Source: Desulfovibrio sp.
GTDB taxonomy: Bacteria; Desulfobacterota; Desulfovibrionia; Desulfovibrionales; Desulfovibrionaceae
Assembly (NCBI GenBank): GCA_017415765.1
Contig: JAFQED010000032.1
Location: 68,709 to 132,708, forward strand
Length of the DNA: 64,000 nt
Reading direction: 5' to 3'
Under the pieces are notes generated by a model, which was not told where the DNA came from, searched no databases, and was given only the letters and a program-made list of their open reading frames with translations. This document shows, one piece after another, positions 7,748-16,131 of the stretch (positions are counted from its first letter, which is position 1; the number at the start of each line of letters is the position of its first letter). The position numbers and the translations under genes are program-made.

Positions 7748-10444
7748 ATGTCATTAAAAGAACGCCTTGGCCTCACGGATGATCCGCTGTTCCTGATGGA
7801 CGGCTCTGCCTTCATATATCGTGGTTTTTTTGCCAACAGGAATATGCAGCGTTCCGATGGTTTCCCCACCAATGCGCTGGTGGTGGTGACGCGGGTACTG
7901 CTGCGTATCCTGCGCGAAGAAGACCCCCGCTATTTCGTCTTTGTCAAGGACGGGCGCGGCAAGAACTTTCGGCATGATTTGTTCCCGCTCTATAAGGCCA
8001 ATCGGGATGCCATGCCCGAAGACCTGGTGCGGCAGATAGAACCTGTCCAGCGCATGGTAACGGCTCTTGGTTTGCGCCTTGAAATTTCGGAAGGCTGTGA
8101 GGCCGATGACTGCATTGCTTCGCTGGCGGCGCGCTTTTCCGGGCAGCGACCGGTAATCATCGTCAGTGGGGATAAAGACCTGAAGCAATGCCTTGGCCCC
8201 AATGTCTATATGTGGGATCCCGGCACCAGGGAAGAAAAGCTGCTGGACGAAGCTGCTTTCCGTGCCGAAACCGGGCTGGATCCGGCCTGTTGGCCTGATA
8301 TGCAGGCACTCATTGGAGATACCAGCGACAATATCCCCGGTGTACCGGGCATAGGGCCAAAGACAGCTGCCAGGATTTTTACCCTCTGTCCCGGCCTTGA
8401 GGAGATCCGTGATCATTTTGACCGGCTGCCCCCCAAATTACAGGACAAACTGCGTGACCACCTCGACAAGATGTTCCTCTGGCGGGAGTTGACAAGCCTT
8501 TCACGGGACAGGTGCGCCAATATCAGTTTGGAAGATCTGGTTGTGCGCCCGCTGGATGTGGGGGCCTGTCACAGCCTGGCCGAGGAATTTGAACTCACCG
8601 CCCTCAGGCGGGAAATGGCCGCCCTTGTCCGGCGGCAGGAACGCGAAGGGCGGCAGGTTCAGGAGGGGGAGACCTCTCTTGACGCGTCCACCGTGTTGCA
8701 ATCGGCATCCTTGCAACCATCGTCCCCGCAACAGATCGGCCTGTTGGGCCTCTTACAGGACTCGCGCACCACCTCTTTGCCAGAAGTGGCAGAACTGGCC
8801 GATTTGCCGGACTGTACGGGGGAGACAGTGGCCCTTGTCTGGCCGCAGGGCAGTCAGCAGCCGCCTCATCTGGCTGTGGAAGGCAGCAGGAAGGCCCTGT
8901 GCTGGACAGGCCGGATGGATAACCTCTGCTCCTGGCTGGGCAAGGCACGGCAACTGGTGCTGGCAGATTTGAAAGCCCTGCTGGTGGCGGCCCCCTGCTG
9001 GCGTACTCTGCTGGGGGGGGAGTTTACTGGCTGCCCGGCGGTTTTTGATTTGGGACTGGCCGCCTATTTGCTGGAACCAGAAGACGCTGATTATGGCTGG
9101 CCTCGTCTGGCAAGTCGTTGGGCCAATGCCCTGGGCGTCCCGGCAGAAAGCCCGGCCCTGCTGGCATTGGGCATGGCCCACGCTCTGGCAGAGCGGCTGG
9201 AGGCACAGGGGCTGCGCCAGCTCTATGACAGTCTGGAACTGCCCCTCACACCCGTACTGGCCGCAATGGAAGGACGGGGCGTGGCCATCGACGCATCGGC
9301 TTTTCAGCTTTTCTTGCACGATGTGCAGGGGCAGCTTGATGCCCTGACTGCCGCTGTTTACGAGGCAGCAGGGACGCGTTTCAACATCCGCTCGGCCCAG
9401 CAACTGGGCGAGGTATTGTTTGAAAAGCTCAAGCTGGAAACGTCCCGCAAGACCAGGGGGGGGCAACTTTCTACCAGCCAGCAGGCACTGGAAAAACTGG
9501 CCGGACAGCATAGCGTGGTGGACAGTATCCTGCAATACCGTAAGCTGGAAAAAATGCGCTCCACCTATCTGGATCCCCTGCCACGGCTGGTGGACGCACA
9601 GGGGCGTATCCACACAACCTTCAACCAGAAGGCCACGGCCACCGGGCGGCTTTCTTCCAGCAATCCCAACCTGCAAAACATCCCTGTACGTGGCCCTCTG
9701 GGCAAGCGGATGCGGGCCTGTTTCATTGCCGGGCCGGGGCAGGCACTGGTTTCGGCTGACTATTCTCAGGTGGAACTGCGGGTATTGGCCCATATGTCAC
9801 AGGACGCTGCCCTGCTGGATGCCTTTCGTCAGGGACAGGACATCCACGCCCGCACGGCGGCCCTCATCTATGACATACGCCCGGAGGAGGTCAGCCCGGA
9901 GCAGCGTCGCAATGCCAAAACCATCAATTTTGGGCTGGTCTATGGGATGGGGGCGCAAAAGCTGGCTCAGGAGCTTAAAATAAGCCTTAATGAAGCGCGG
10001 GACTTTATTGCCCGCTATTTTGCCCGCCTGACTGGATTGAAAGCCTTTTATGAGCAGGTAGAGGCTTCGGCCAGGGAGTTGGGATATGTGACCACCCTGG
10101 CCGGGCGGCGGCGACCCGTGCCGGATATTGCTTCTTCCAACGGGCAGGCCAGTGCATTGGCCCGACGGCAGGCCATCAATACCGTCATTCAGGGGTCTGC
10201 GGCAGACATCATCAAACTGGCCATGCTGGCTGTGGCGCAGGATGGGACACTGCACCGACTGCAAGCCCGTCTGCTCCTGCAGGTGCATGACGAGTTGCTG
10301 CTGGAAGTGCCTGAGCCTGACGCGGCAGAAGCTGGCCAGCGTGTGGCGCAACTCATGCAGGACGTAGCTCCGGGAGGGCAGCCCCTGGCCGTGCCGCTGT
10401 TGGTGGACTGGGGCCTTGGGGCAAACTGGGGTATGGCCCACTGA
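7748..10444 (+). CDS. polA: DNA polymerase I
   Basis: An 898-residue family A polymerase for Okazaki fragment processing and repair. The N-terminal 5' nuclease/FEN domain (1-290) shows LMDGSAFIYRGFF, SGDKDLKQCL and GDTSDNIPGVPGIGPKTA. The C-terminal polymerase has motif A (VSADYSQVELRVLAHMS), motif B (RRNAKTINFGLVYG) and motif C (QVHDELLLEV). The middle region (about 320-500) should hold the 3'-5' exonuclease, but I see no DTETD-type motif I (the place reads VALVWPQ) and the other acidic positions are also lost, so proofreading is probably absent. The frame is open from 7640; I chose ATG 7748 because the protein then starts MSLKERLGLTDDPLFLMDG, like the family. Confidence 0.96.
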   Translation: MSLKERLGLTDDPLFLMDGSAFIYRGFFANRNMQRSDGFPTNALVVVTRVLLRILREEDPRYFVFVKDGRGKNFRHDLFPLYKANRDAMPEDLVRQIEPVQRMVTALGLRLEISEGCEADDCIASLAARFSGQRPVIIVSGDKDLKQCLGPNVYMWDPGTREEKLLDEAAFRAETGLDPACWPDMQALIGDTSDNIPGVPGIGPKTAARIFTLCPGLEEIRDHFDRLPPKLQDKLRDHLDKMFLWRELTSLSRDRCANISLEDLVVRPLDVGACHSLAEEFELTALRREMAALVRRQEREGRQVQEGETSLDASTVLQSASLQPSSPQQIGLLGLLQDSRTTSLPEVAELADLPDCTGETVALVWPQGSQQPPHLAVEGSRKALCWTGRMDNLCSWLGKARQLVLADLKALLVAAPCWRTLLGGEFTGCPAVFDLGLAAYLLEPEDADYGWPRLASRWANALGVPAESPALLALGMAHALAERLEAQGLRQLYDSLELPLTPVLAAMEGRGVAIDASAFQLFLHDVQGQLDALTAAVYEAAGTRFNIRSAQQLGEVLFEKLKLETSRKTRGGQLSTSQQALEKLAGQHSVVDSILQYRKLEKMRSTYLDPLPRLVDAQGRIHTTFNQKATATGRLSSSNPNLQNIPVRGPLGKRMRACFIAGPGQALVSADYSQVELRVLAHMSQDAALLDAFRQGQDIHARTAALIYDIRPEEVSPEQRRNAKTINFGLVYGMGAQKLAQELKISLNEARDFIARYFARLTGLKAFYEQVEASARELGYVTTLAGRRRPVPDIASSNGQASALARRQAINTVIQGSAADIIKLAMLAVAQDGTLHRLQARLLLQVHDELLLEVPEPDAAEAGQRVAQLMQDVAPGGQPLAVPLLVDWGLGANWGMAH

Positions 10445-10476
10445 GGACATGGCAACCTCAAGAAAAAGGAGCAATC

Positions 10477-12267
10477 ATGCCGGAACAGACTGACGACCTC
10501 CTTGCCCGGATCGTCCAACTGGCACGCGTGCCGGAACACTCTCCCGGCCTGATGCAGGCCATGTCGCAGGGGATGCCCTTTTGTGTGGGAGATTACTTTT
10601 TTATCCACGATGAAGATTGGCTGATGGCAGTGGCCTATCCCCTGCGCGGGACATACAGCCACGCTGCCTTTGAGGTGGCACTGACCGAGGCTGTGCGCCG
10701 TTGTGGCGGGGAGGGGATAAACTGCTGGGCCGTGGGGCCGGATCTGCCACCGCGCCTCCAGCCCCACGTCATGGATAGGGATCGTTTTCATGTATTGCCT
10801 GCTGCGGCGCAACCACCCGCCCGTCTGCGTTCTGCCCTGCGCCGGGCCAGCCAGTGTCTGCATGTGGAGGAGGGGACTGTTTTTACAGCGGAGCATCGGC
10901 GACTCTGGGCAGAATTTTTAGGCCGTGCCGACCGGGGCGAAGCCGCACCGCTGGCCCCGCATGTGCGGGAGCTGTATGCCCGCACTCCTGAAGCTCTGGA
11001 CGGGGCAGACGGGCATTTGCGCCTTCTGGATGCCCGCGATGGACAGGGGCGGCTGGTGGCTTGTCTGCTGCTGGACTATGCCCCGCAGAACTTTGTGGCC
11101 TACATCCTTGGCGCACACTCCCGCACGCATTATGTACCGCACGCCGCTGACCTGCTTTTTGCCGCCATGCTTGAACGTGCCCGCACCAGCGGCAAGCGTT
11201 TCATCCATCTGGGGCTGGGCGTCAACGAGGGTATCCTGCGCTTCAAGAAAAAATGGGGAGCCGTACCCTCATGGCCCTATCTCATGGCCGACTGGCGGCA
11301 GGAGGCTCCGCGTTCCAGTTCCGGCGTGGCCCGTGAACTGGCTCTGGCCTTTTTGCGCTCCGGCAGTGGGGTGAGCAAGCGGCAGCTGCTGGCCCAGCTT
11401 GTGGAGCAGCGTCCCTTTGCCATGCTCTGGCAGGTGGAAAAGGCCGGGCGCGTCTCGTGGATTGGCGGCACGGCGCATTTTTTCCGTTATTCCTTTGAAG
11501 ATTCATTCCGCAAGCTTTTTCGCGAGGTGGACAACGTCATTTTTGAAGGCCCGTTGGACGATACCTTTATGGTCGATGTGGACAGGAATGGCAAAAGCCT
11601 GCCACCGGGCAGTATCCCATTGTTGGAGCAGCTTACTGAAGAAGAAATCCGTCAACTGGAACGTGTGGTGCGTGGGGCAGAGGGGCCGTGGCTGCGCCGT
11701 CTGAACATGGAATCTCCTAAAAAGGCGGATGTGCGGGATATTTTGGGCACCATGCGACCGTGGTGTGCGTTCTTCAGTCTGTGGACGGCCTTTCTGGAGC
11801 GTATGGGCTGGCGCAGTTCTGTGGATATGGAGGCGTGGCGCATTGCACGGGACATGGGCCGCAACGTCATGGGTATGGAAAATCTTGAGGAGCAGCTTGC
11901 CTCACTCAATTCCGTACCTGTAGAGCGGGTGCTGGCCTATTTTCGCGATTGTCGTTCATGGCCTGTTTATGCCCGCCGCAATCTGCGGGCCTATCTGGCC
12001 GGAGACCTTGAACGCATGATGGGTTCCAGTGCGGAATTTCCTACCCGTACTGGCACGGTCATCAGCGTGCGTGACCAACGTTTTCGCGAGAGGATGCGCC
12101 CGTGGATGGAGGAGGGGCGAACAGCGGTCTTTGTGGGGGCAGCCCATATGCTCAACTTACGCTGGATGCTGGCCGAAGACGGCTTTCGGCTGCGCCGCTG
12201 TCTTCCCACCCTTGGGCACAGGCTGCGCGCGGCCCTGCGCCATGAAAAGGAGGTGATCTGGTGGTAG
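10477..12267 (+). CDS. FemAB/GNAT-like domain fused to TraB/GumN domain
   Basis: A 596-residue two-part protein. Residues about 1-280 resemble a FemAB/BioF2-type double GNAT fold: a weak first half, then a second half ending in FIHLGLGVNEGILRFKKKWG (245-262), the pattern typical of acyl or aminoacyl transferases acting on envelope substrates. Residues about 310-596 match the TraB/PrgY/GumN (TIKI-like) family, with first GxxH motif GTAH (331-334), an acidic FEGP (E357) and second GxxH motif GAAH (554-557). That family includes putative metalloproteases and PrgY, which reduces pheromone activity. No signal peptide is seen. SD AAGGAG lies 6 bases before the ATG. It is the first of three tightly packed genes. 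The fusion is unfamiliar to me; function unknown. Confidence 0.75.
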   Translation: MPEQTDDLLARIVQLARVPEHSPGLMQAMSQGMPFCVGDYFFIHDEDWLMAVAYPLRGTYSHAAFEVALTEAVRRCGGEGINCWAVGPDLPPRLQPHVMDRDRFHVLPAAAQPPARLRSALRRASQCLHVEEGTVFTAEHRRLWAEFLGRADRGEAAPLAPHVRELYARTPEALDGADGHLRLLDARDGQGRLVACLLLDYAPQNFVAYILGAHSRTHYVPHAADLLFAAMLERARTSGKRFIHLGLGVNEGILRFKKKWGAVPSWPYLMADWRQEAPRSSSGVARELALAFLRSGSGVSKRQLLAQLVEQRPFAMLWQVEKAGRVSWIGGTAHFFRYSFEDSFRKLFREVDNVIFEGPLDDTFMVDVDRNGKSLPPGSIPLLEQLTEEEIRQLERVVRGAEGPWLRRLNMESPKKADVRDILGTMRPWCAFFSLWTAFLERMGWRSSVDMEAWRIARDMGRNVMGMENLEEQLASLNSVPVERVLAYFRDCRSWPVYARRNLRAYLAGDLERMMGSSAEFPTRTGTVISVRDQRFRERMRPWMEEGRTAVFVGAAHMLNLRWMLAEDGFRLRRCLPTLGHRLRAALRHEKEVIWW

Positions 12268-13124
12268 CTAAAGCCAACACGACAAGTCGCAGCAGGGGGC
12301 TTGGGCAGGTTACAGCCGGGGCTGTGACGCCCGACCAGATCCTGCCCTATGTCACGGCTGTGTCAGGTCTGGGATCGCGTCTGTTTGGGCAATGTGTGGG
12401 GCATTATTGTGAGGGGCAGATAGTGCTTGTGGGGTATCCCCTTGGCAGACCGCTGGATGCTGCTACCGTGGATGCCGCCGTGGCAGAGGCCCTGCGCTTT
12501 CCGGGCCTCGAGCACATCACAGTGCTGGCGGCTGCGCGTCCTTCGGCCGCGCCTGACGGAGTTGTATGCCGCGAGGACAGCTATTGGAGCCTTCCCCTGC
12601 CTGTACCCGCTCCGGGGCAAAAGCTGCGCAATATGCTGCGGCGGGCCGGACGTGACGTTGCTGTGACACAGGGTGGGGCAGAAAGTTGGGGACCGGAGCA
12701 TACGGCATTGGTGCAGGATTTTTGCTCCCGCCGCAAGCTGGAACCGGGCTTGCTGCATATTTTCAGCCAGCTGCCGGCCTATCTGGCTGCTGCGCCAGAA
12801 GCTCGGCTTTTTTCGGCCCGATTGGCTGACGGCACTTTAGTGGCCTGTGCCATTGGGGACTACAGTTCGCTGTCCACAGCCTTTTACATGTTTGCCTTCC
12901 GGCTGCCAGTAGCCCCACCGGGAACGGCAGATACCCTGCTGGCGGCCGTAGCGGAAGAGGGGACGGCACGCGGACACAGTCTGCTTAATCTGGGGCTGGG
13001 TATTGACGCAGGCATCGGCTTTTTTAAGCAGAAATGGGGGGCCAGCCCCTTTTTACCGTGCGTAGAATGTGGCTGGGACATCAAACCGGCAAAAAAAGGC
13101 TGGCTGGCGCGGCTTTTTGGCTGA
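12261..13124 (+). CDS. Stand-alone GNAT-like paralogue of the preceding gene
   Basis: A 287-residue protein starting with GTG behind a near-perfect SD (AAAGGAGGTGATC, 12246-12258), overlapping the previous stop by 7 bases. Its C-terminal half has LLNLGLGIDAGIGFFKQKWGA, the same pattern as FIHLGLGVNEGILRFKKKWGA in the upstream gene. The N-terminal half likewise aligns by eye (VGYPLGR versus VAYPLRG), so it is a paralogue of only the GNAT-like part without the TraB domain. It is probably an acyl or aminoacyl transferase fold. There is no signal peptide or transmembrane helix. Duplication followed by TraB fusion to one copy is an inference. Confidence 0.7.
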   Translation: MVAKANTTSRSRGLGQVTAGAVTPDQILPYVTAVSGLGSRLFGQCVGHYCEGQIVLVGYPLGRPLDAATVDAAVAEALRFPGLEHITVLAAARPSAAPDGVVCREDSYWSLPLPVPAPGQKLRNMLRRAGRDVAVTQGGAESWGPEHTALVQDFCSRRKLEPGLLHIFSQLPAYLAAAPEARLFSARLADGTLVACAIGDYSSLSTAFYMFAFRLPVAPPGTADTLLAAVAEEGTARGHSLLNLGLGIDAGIGFFKQKWGASPFLPCVECGWDIKPAKKGWLARLFG

Positions 13125-13142
13125 CACGGCAAGGGAGGCTGT

Positions 13143-14216
13143 ATGGCAGAACTCGACCCTCTGAAAGACCCTGCGCTCAAAGGGCCGGGTATTCTGGAAT
13201 CACTCCGGCGGGGTTTTTTGGGCAAGCGGCGTGAGCTGGACTGCATCCAGCTTGAGGTGACCTCTGTCTGTGCGGGCCGCTGTACCTATTGTCCGCACAC
13301 TACCATGAGTGAGAGCTGGCATTCCAGGCATATGTCCGATGCCGTCTATGCCTCCCTCTGGCCGTTGATACTCGCCAGTGAGCGCGTTCACCTCCAGGGT
13401 TGGGGGGAGCCACTGCTGCACCCGCGCTTTTTTGATTTTGTTGCTTTAGCCCGACGGGCAGACTGTCAGGTGTCCAGCACCACCTGCGGTCTTAAGATGG
13501 ATGCCGACATTGCCCGGAGGCTGGCCCGCTGCGGTATGGATATGCTGGCCTTTTCGCTGGTGGGGACGGATGCTGCCAGTAACGACAGCGGCCGTGTGGG
13601 TGTACCTTTTGAACGGGTGTGCGCGGCCATCCGCATGGTCAGAAATGCCGTACGGGACGAGGGCTACAGCGCGTTGGATGTGCATCTGGCCTATCTGCTA
13701 CTGGCTGACCGTGTAGAGGCTGTGGCGGCCCTGCCTCGGCTGATGGAAGAGCTGGACGTGAGTACCGCTGTGGTCAGCTCTCTGGACTATATCGCTGACG
13801 AGGATCATAGCCCGTTGGCCTTTGCCCCGCACGAGCGGCAAAAGATAGCCCGTGCCCGGCAGGTTTTGCAAACTGCGGCGCAGGACGCTGCAGCTAGCGG
13901 GCGCAGCATTGTCTTTGCGTTGCCTGGGCCACGAGCCGTGGCTGACGCTGGCGGCTGCCGCGAAAACGTGCGCCGCAGCCTTTATGTGGATGCCGAAGGC
14001 GCGCTTTCGCCCTGTGTCTATCTTAATGTACCGGACGGAGTGGAAAACCCGCGCCGCCGGATTTTTGGCAACGCATTGGCAAACAATCCGCTGGAAGTAT
14101 GGCGACAGGCAGACTTTGCTGCCTTTCGTGAGGGGCTGGTGTGCAATCGGCCTGACAGGGGCTGTCTGGTCTGTCCCAAACGCTTTGAACTGGTGGGCGG
14201 AGGAAGTCGAGACTGA
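13143..14216 (+). CDS. Radical SAM protein with SPASM-like C-terminus
   Basis: A 357-residue radical SAM enzyme. LEVTSVCAGRCTYCPHT gives the CxxxCxxC ligands of the SAM-binding [4Fe-4S] cluster near residues 41-48. LQGWGEPLLHP is the GGE-like SAM-contact motif. The C-terminal cysteines (one in AGGCREN, then LSPCVYL, VCNRPDRGCLVCPKR) form a SPASM/Twitch-like set for auxiliary clusters. SPASM enzymes modify peptides or proteins in RiPP or enzyme-maturation pathways. It starts 18 bp after the GNAT-like gene with SD AGGGAGGC. No small precursor-peptide gene is visible nearby, so the substrate is unknown. Confidence 0.85.
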   Translation: MAELDPLKDPALKGPGILESLRRGFLGKRRELDCIQLEVTSVCAGRCTYCPHTTMSESWHSRHMSDAVYASLWPLILASERVHLQGWGEPLLHPRFFDFVALARRADCQVSSTTCGLKMDADIARRLARCGMDMLAFSLVGTDAASNDSGRVGVPFERVCAAIRMVRNAVRDEGYSALDVHLAYLLLADRVEAVAALPRLMEELDVSTAVVSSLDYIADEDHSPLAFAPHERQKIARARQVLQTAAQDAAASGRSIVFALPGPRAVADAGGCRENVRRSLYVDAEGALSPCVYLNVPDGVENPRRRIFGNALANNPLEVWRQADFAAFREGLVCNRPDRGCLVCPKRFELVGGGSRD

Positions 14217-14241
14217 CAGGCCATTCCCATCGGTGCTGCAT

Positions 14242-15237
14242 TTAATCCGGGAATCCGTCAGGGTGAGCCTGATGCCATGCCCATGCCGAGGCAATGATGG
14301 CGTTGATGTCGGCACGGGCTGTCCAGCCCAGAACCTCCCTTGCCCGTTGGGCCGAAGCCACCAGCCGGGCCGGGTCTCCCGCACGGCGCGATCCGGCCAG
14401 TGTGGGGATGGCGTGGCCGGTAACAGCGCGGGCCGCCTCCACCATCTGCAAGACAGAAAATCCTTCCCCGTTGCCAAGGTTGCAGATGAGGCATTGCCCC
14501 GGCCTGGCCGTGTGCCGCAGCCAGTGGAGGGCGCGCAGGTGGGCATCCGCCAAGTCCATCACATCCAGATAATCACGGATGCAGGTACCATCGGGTGTGG
14601 GCCAGTCCGTGCCGTAGAGGGTGAGATGCTCACGCTTGCCCAGTGCCACTTGCAGGATGAGCGGAATGAGGTGGCTTTCGGGGCGGTGATCCTCGCCGAT
14701 CTGCCCGCCGGGCAACGCTCCGCCCACGTTGAAATAGCGCAGGATGACAGCCCGCATACCGTAAGCCTGTGCGGCCCAGTGCATCATGCGTTCCATCATC
14801 AGCTTGCTTTCCCCATAGGGGTTACCGGGGAGCAACGGGGCGTCCTCGGTAATGGGGACAGCGTCAGGCTCTCCATAGACTGAGGCTGTGGACGAAAACA
14901 CCAGTTTGTCCACCCTGTGCCGATGCATGGCCTCCAGCAGCATTTGCATACCGTGTACGTTATTGTTGAAATAGGCAAGGGGACGTTCCATACTTTCCCC
15001 CACCAGAGAACTGGCGGCAAAATGGAGCACTGCCTCAATGGGCTGGGCCGTAAAAATGGCATCCAGCAGGGCCGCATCGCGCATATCACCACGATGAAAG
15101 ATGACATCCTCTGGCACGGAGGCGGCATGTCCGGTCAGGAGATTGTCAAGGACGATCACCTCTTCGGATCGTGTGCATAAGGCCCGTACATTGTGTGAAC
15201 CGATGTAGCCTGCACCGCCACAGACCAGAATTGCCAT
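14242..15237 (-). CDS. galE: UDP-glucose 4-epimerase
   Basis: A 331-residue extended short-chain dehydrogenase. It begins MAILVCGGAGYIGSHNVR (NAD-binding GxxGxxG). The catalytic region has SSTASVYG followed by NPYGESKLMMER (the YxxxK Tyr-Lys pair), and RYFNVGGA is typical of GalE. It interconverts UDP-glucose and UDP-galactose (or the GlcNAc forms), supplying LPS and polysaccharide precursors that fit the glycan genes elsewhere in the window. SD AAGGGGAAG lies before the ATG. It is convergent with the radical SAM gene, 25 bp apart. Confidence 0.92.
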   Translation of the reverse strand: MAILVCGGAGYIGSHNVRALCTRSEEVIVLDNLLTGHAASVPEDVIFHRGDMRDAALLDAIFTAQPIEAVLHFAASSLVGESMERPLAYFNNNVHGMQMLLEAMHRHRVDKLVFSSTASVYGEPDAVPITEDAPLLPGNPYGESKLMMERMMHWAAQAYGMRAVILRYFNVGGALPGGQIGEDHRPESHLIPLILQVALGKREHLTLYGTDWPTPDGTCIRDYLDVMDLADAHLRALHWLRHTARPGQCLICNLGNGEGFSVLQMVEAARAVTGHAIPTLAGSRRAGDPARLVASAQRAREVLGWTARADINAIIASAWAWHQAHPDGFPD

Positions 15238-15266
15238 ATGCTTCCCCTTGCAGACAGAAAATCAAA

Positions 15267-15288
15267 GGGCGTCCCGGATGGGACGCCC
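15267..15288 (-). terminator. Hairpin terminator of adk
   Basis: A 9-bp perfect GC-rich stem (15267-15275 with 15280-15288) with a GGAT loop. On the minus strand it is followed by TTTGATTTT, between the end of adk and the start of galE. Confidence 0.7.
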
Positions 15289-15312
15289 GGAAAATATCTT
15301 GCAGATCAGCTA

Positions 15313-15984
15313 CTATGCAAGACGGCTCAGCAGGGTTTCCTTGATGGAGTCGATGCTGCCTTCACCGTTGAGTTCAATGTAGCTGGTCTTGCCTTCGTCA
15401 GCCAGCTTCTTGTAAAAGTAGGCTGCGGCCAGGGTACCGTCTTCGGTGTTGTAGTAGATGTCATGCCGCTTGTTGATGGCGGCTTCGTCCTGGTCATCGC
15501 TGCGGGCGGAAAGCTCACCGCCGCACACCCGGCACTTGTCGCCATTGGGCTTGATGGCGTCAATAAAGATATTGTTGGGGTGGTTGTTGTTTTCCTTGCA
15601 GAGGCGGCGGCCCATGATGCGGTTTTTGGCCACTTCACGCGGTAGCAGGATTTCTACCACATAATCCAGCCCCATGCCTTCGGCCTGCAGGGCGTCCCAC
15701 AGCTTTTGGGCCTGCACCATGTTGCGAGGGAAGCCGTCCAACAGCCAGCCGTCCTTGCCCTTGCTCTTGAGAGTTTCCAGCACCATGGGGATGGTGATGT
15801 CATCGGGCACAAGATCACCACGGTCAATATAGGCCTTGGCCTGTTTACCAAGCTCGGTGCCACCGCCGATATGCTCACGGAAAATAGCCCCGGATTCGAT
15901 ATGGGCAAGATCATACTTTTGCTTGATAAGGTTGCCCTGGGTGCCCTTGCCGCTGCCGTTGGGTCCAAAAATCAGGATATTCAT
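15313..15984 (-). CDS. adk: Adenylate kinase (metal-chelating LID)
   Basis: A 223-residue enzyme for ATP + AMP = 2 ADP. The P-loop is GPNGSGKGTQG (7-17), and DGFPRN carries the AMP-site Arg. The LID carries C129, H135, C151 and C154 (RRLCKENNNHP, then KCRVCGGEL). This is the same Cys-His-Cys-Cys arrangement and numbering known for the zinc/cobalt/iron-chelating adenylate kinase of Desulfovibrio gigas, rather than the usual four-Cys or metal-free LID. The frame is open to 16059, but AAGGAGG 6 bases before ATG 15984 and the canonical MNILIFGPNGSGKGT N-terminus fix the start. Confidence 0.95.
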   Translation of the reverse strand: MNILIFGPNGSGKGTQGNLIKQKYDLAHIESGAIFREHIGGGTELGKQAKAYIDRGDLVPDDITIPMVLETLKSKGKDGWLLDGFPRNMVQAQKLWDALQAEGMGLDYVVEILLPREVAKNRIMGRRLCKENNNHPNNIFIDAIKPNGDKCRVCGGELSARSDDQDEAAINKRHDIYYNTEDGTLAAAYFYKKLADEGKTSYIELNGEGSIDSIKETLLSRLA

Positions 15985-16040
15985 GAGCTTCCTCCTTGCC
16001 GGAATTGGAGTTGGTTTGTGCAAAAAAGTACAGACTGCCT

Positions 16041-16069
16041 TTTGTAAACCCCGCAGCAAGCTCTGTCAA
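16041..16069 (-). promoter_or_regulatory. Sigma-70-type promoter of adk
   Basis: On the minus strand, a perfect TTGACA (16069-16064), a 17-base spacer and TACAAA (16046-16041) lie about 60 bp upstream of the adk start. Confidence 0.65.
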
Positions 16070-16131
16070 CGGGGGGAAAGACTTTGTACAGACCAGTATA
16101 GCCATCTGCCACAAAAAACTGGCGACAGCCA

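Noticed and set aside
10445..14241. RiPP precursor peptide for the radical SAM/SPASM gene
   Set aside because: The gaps in this operon are 32, 18 and 25 bp and hold no small ORF with an SD.
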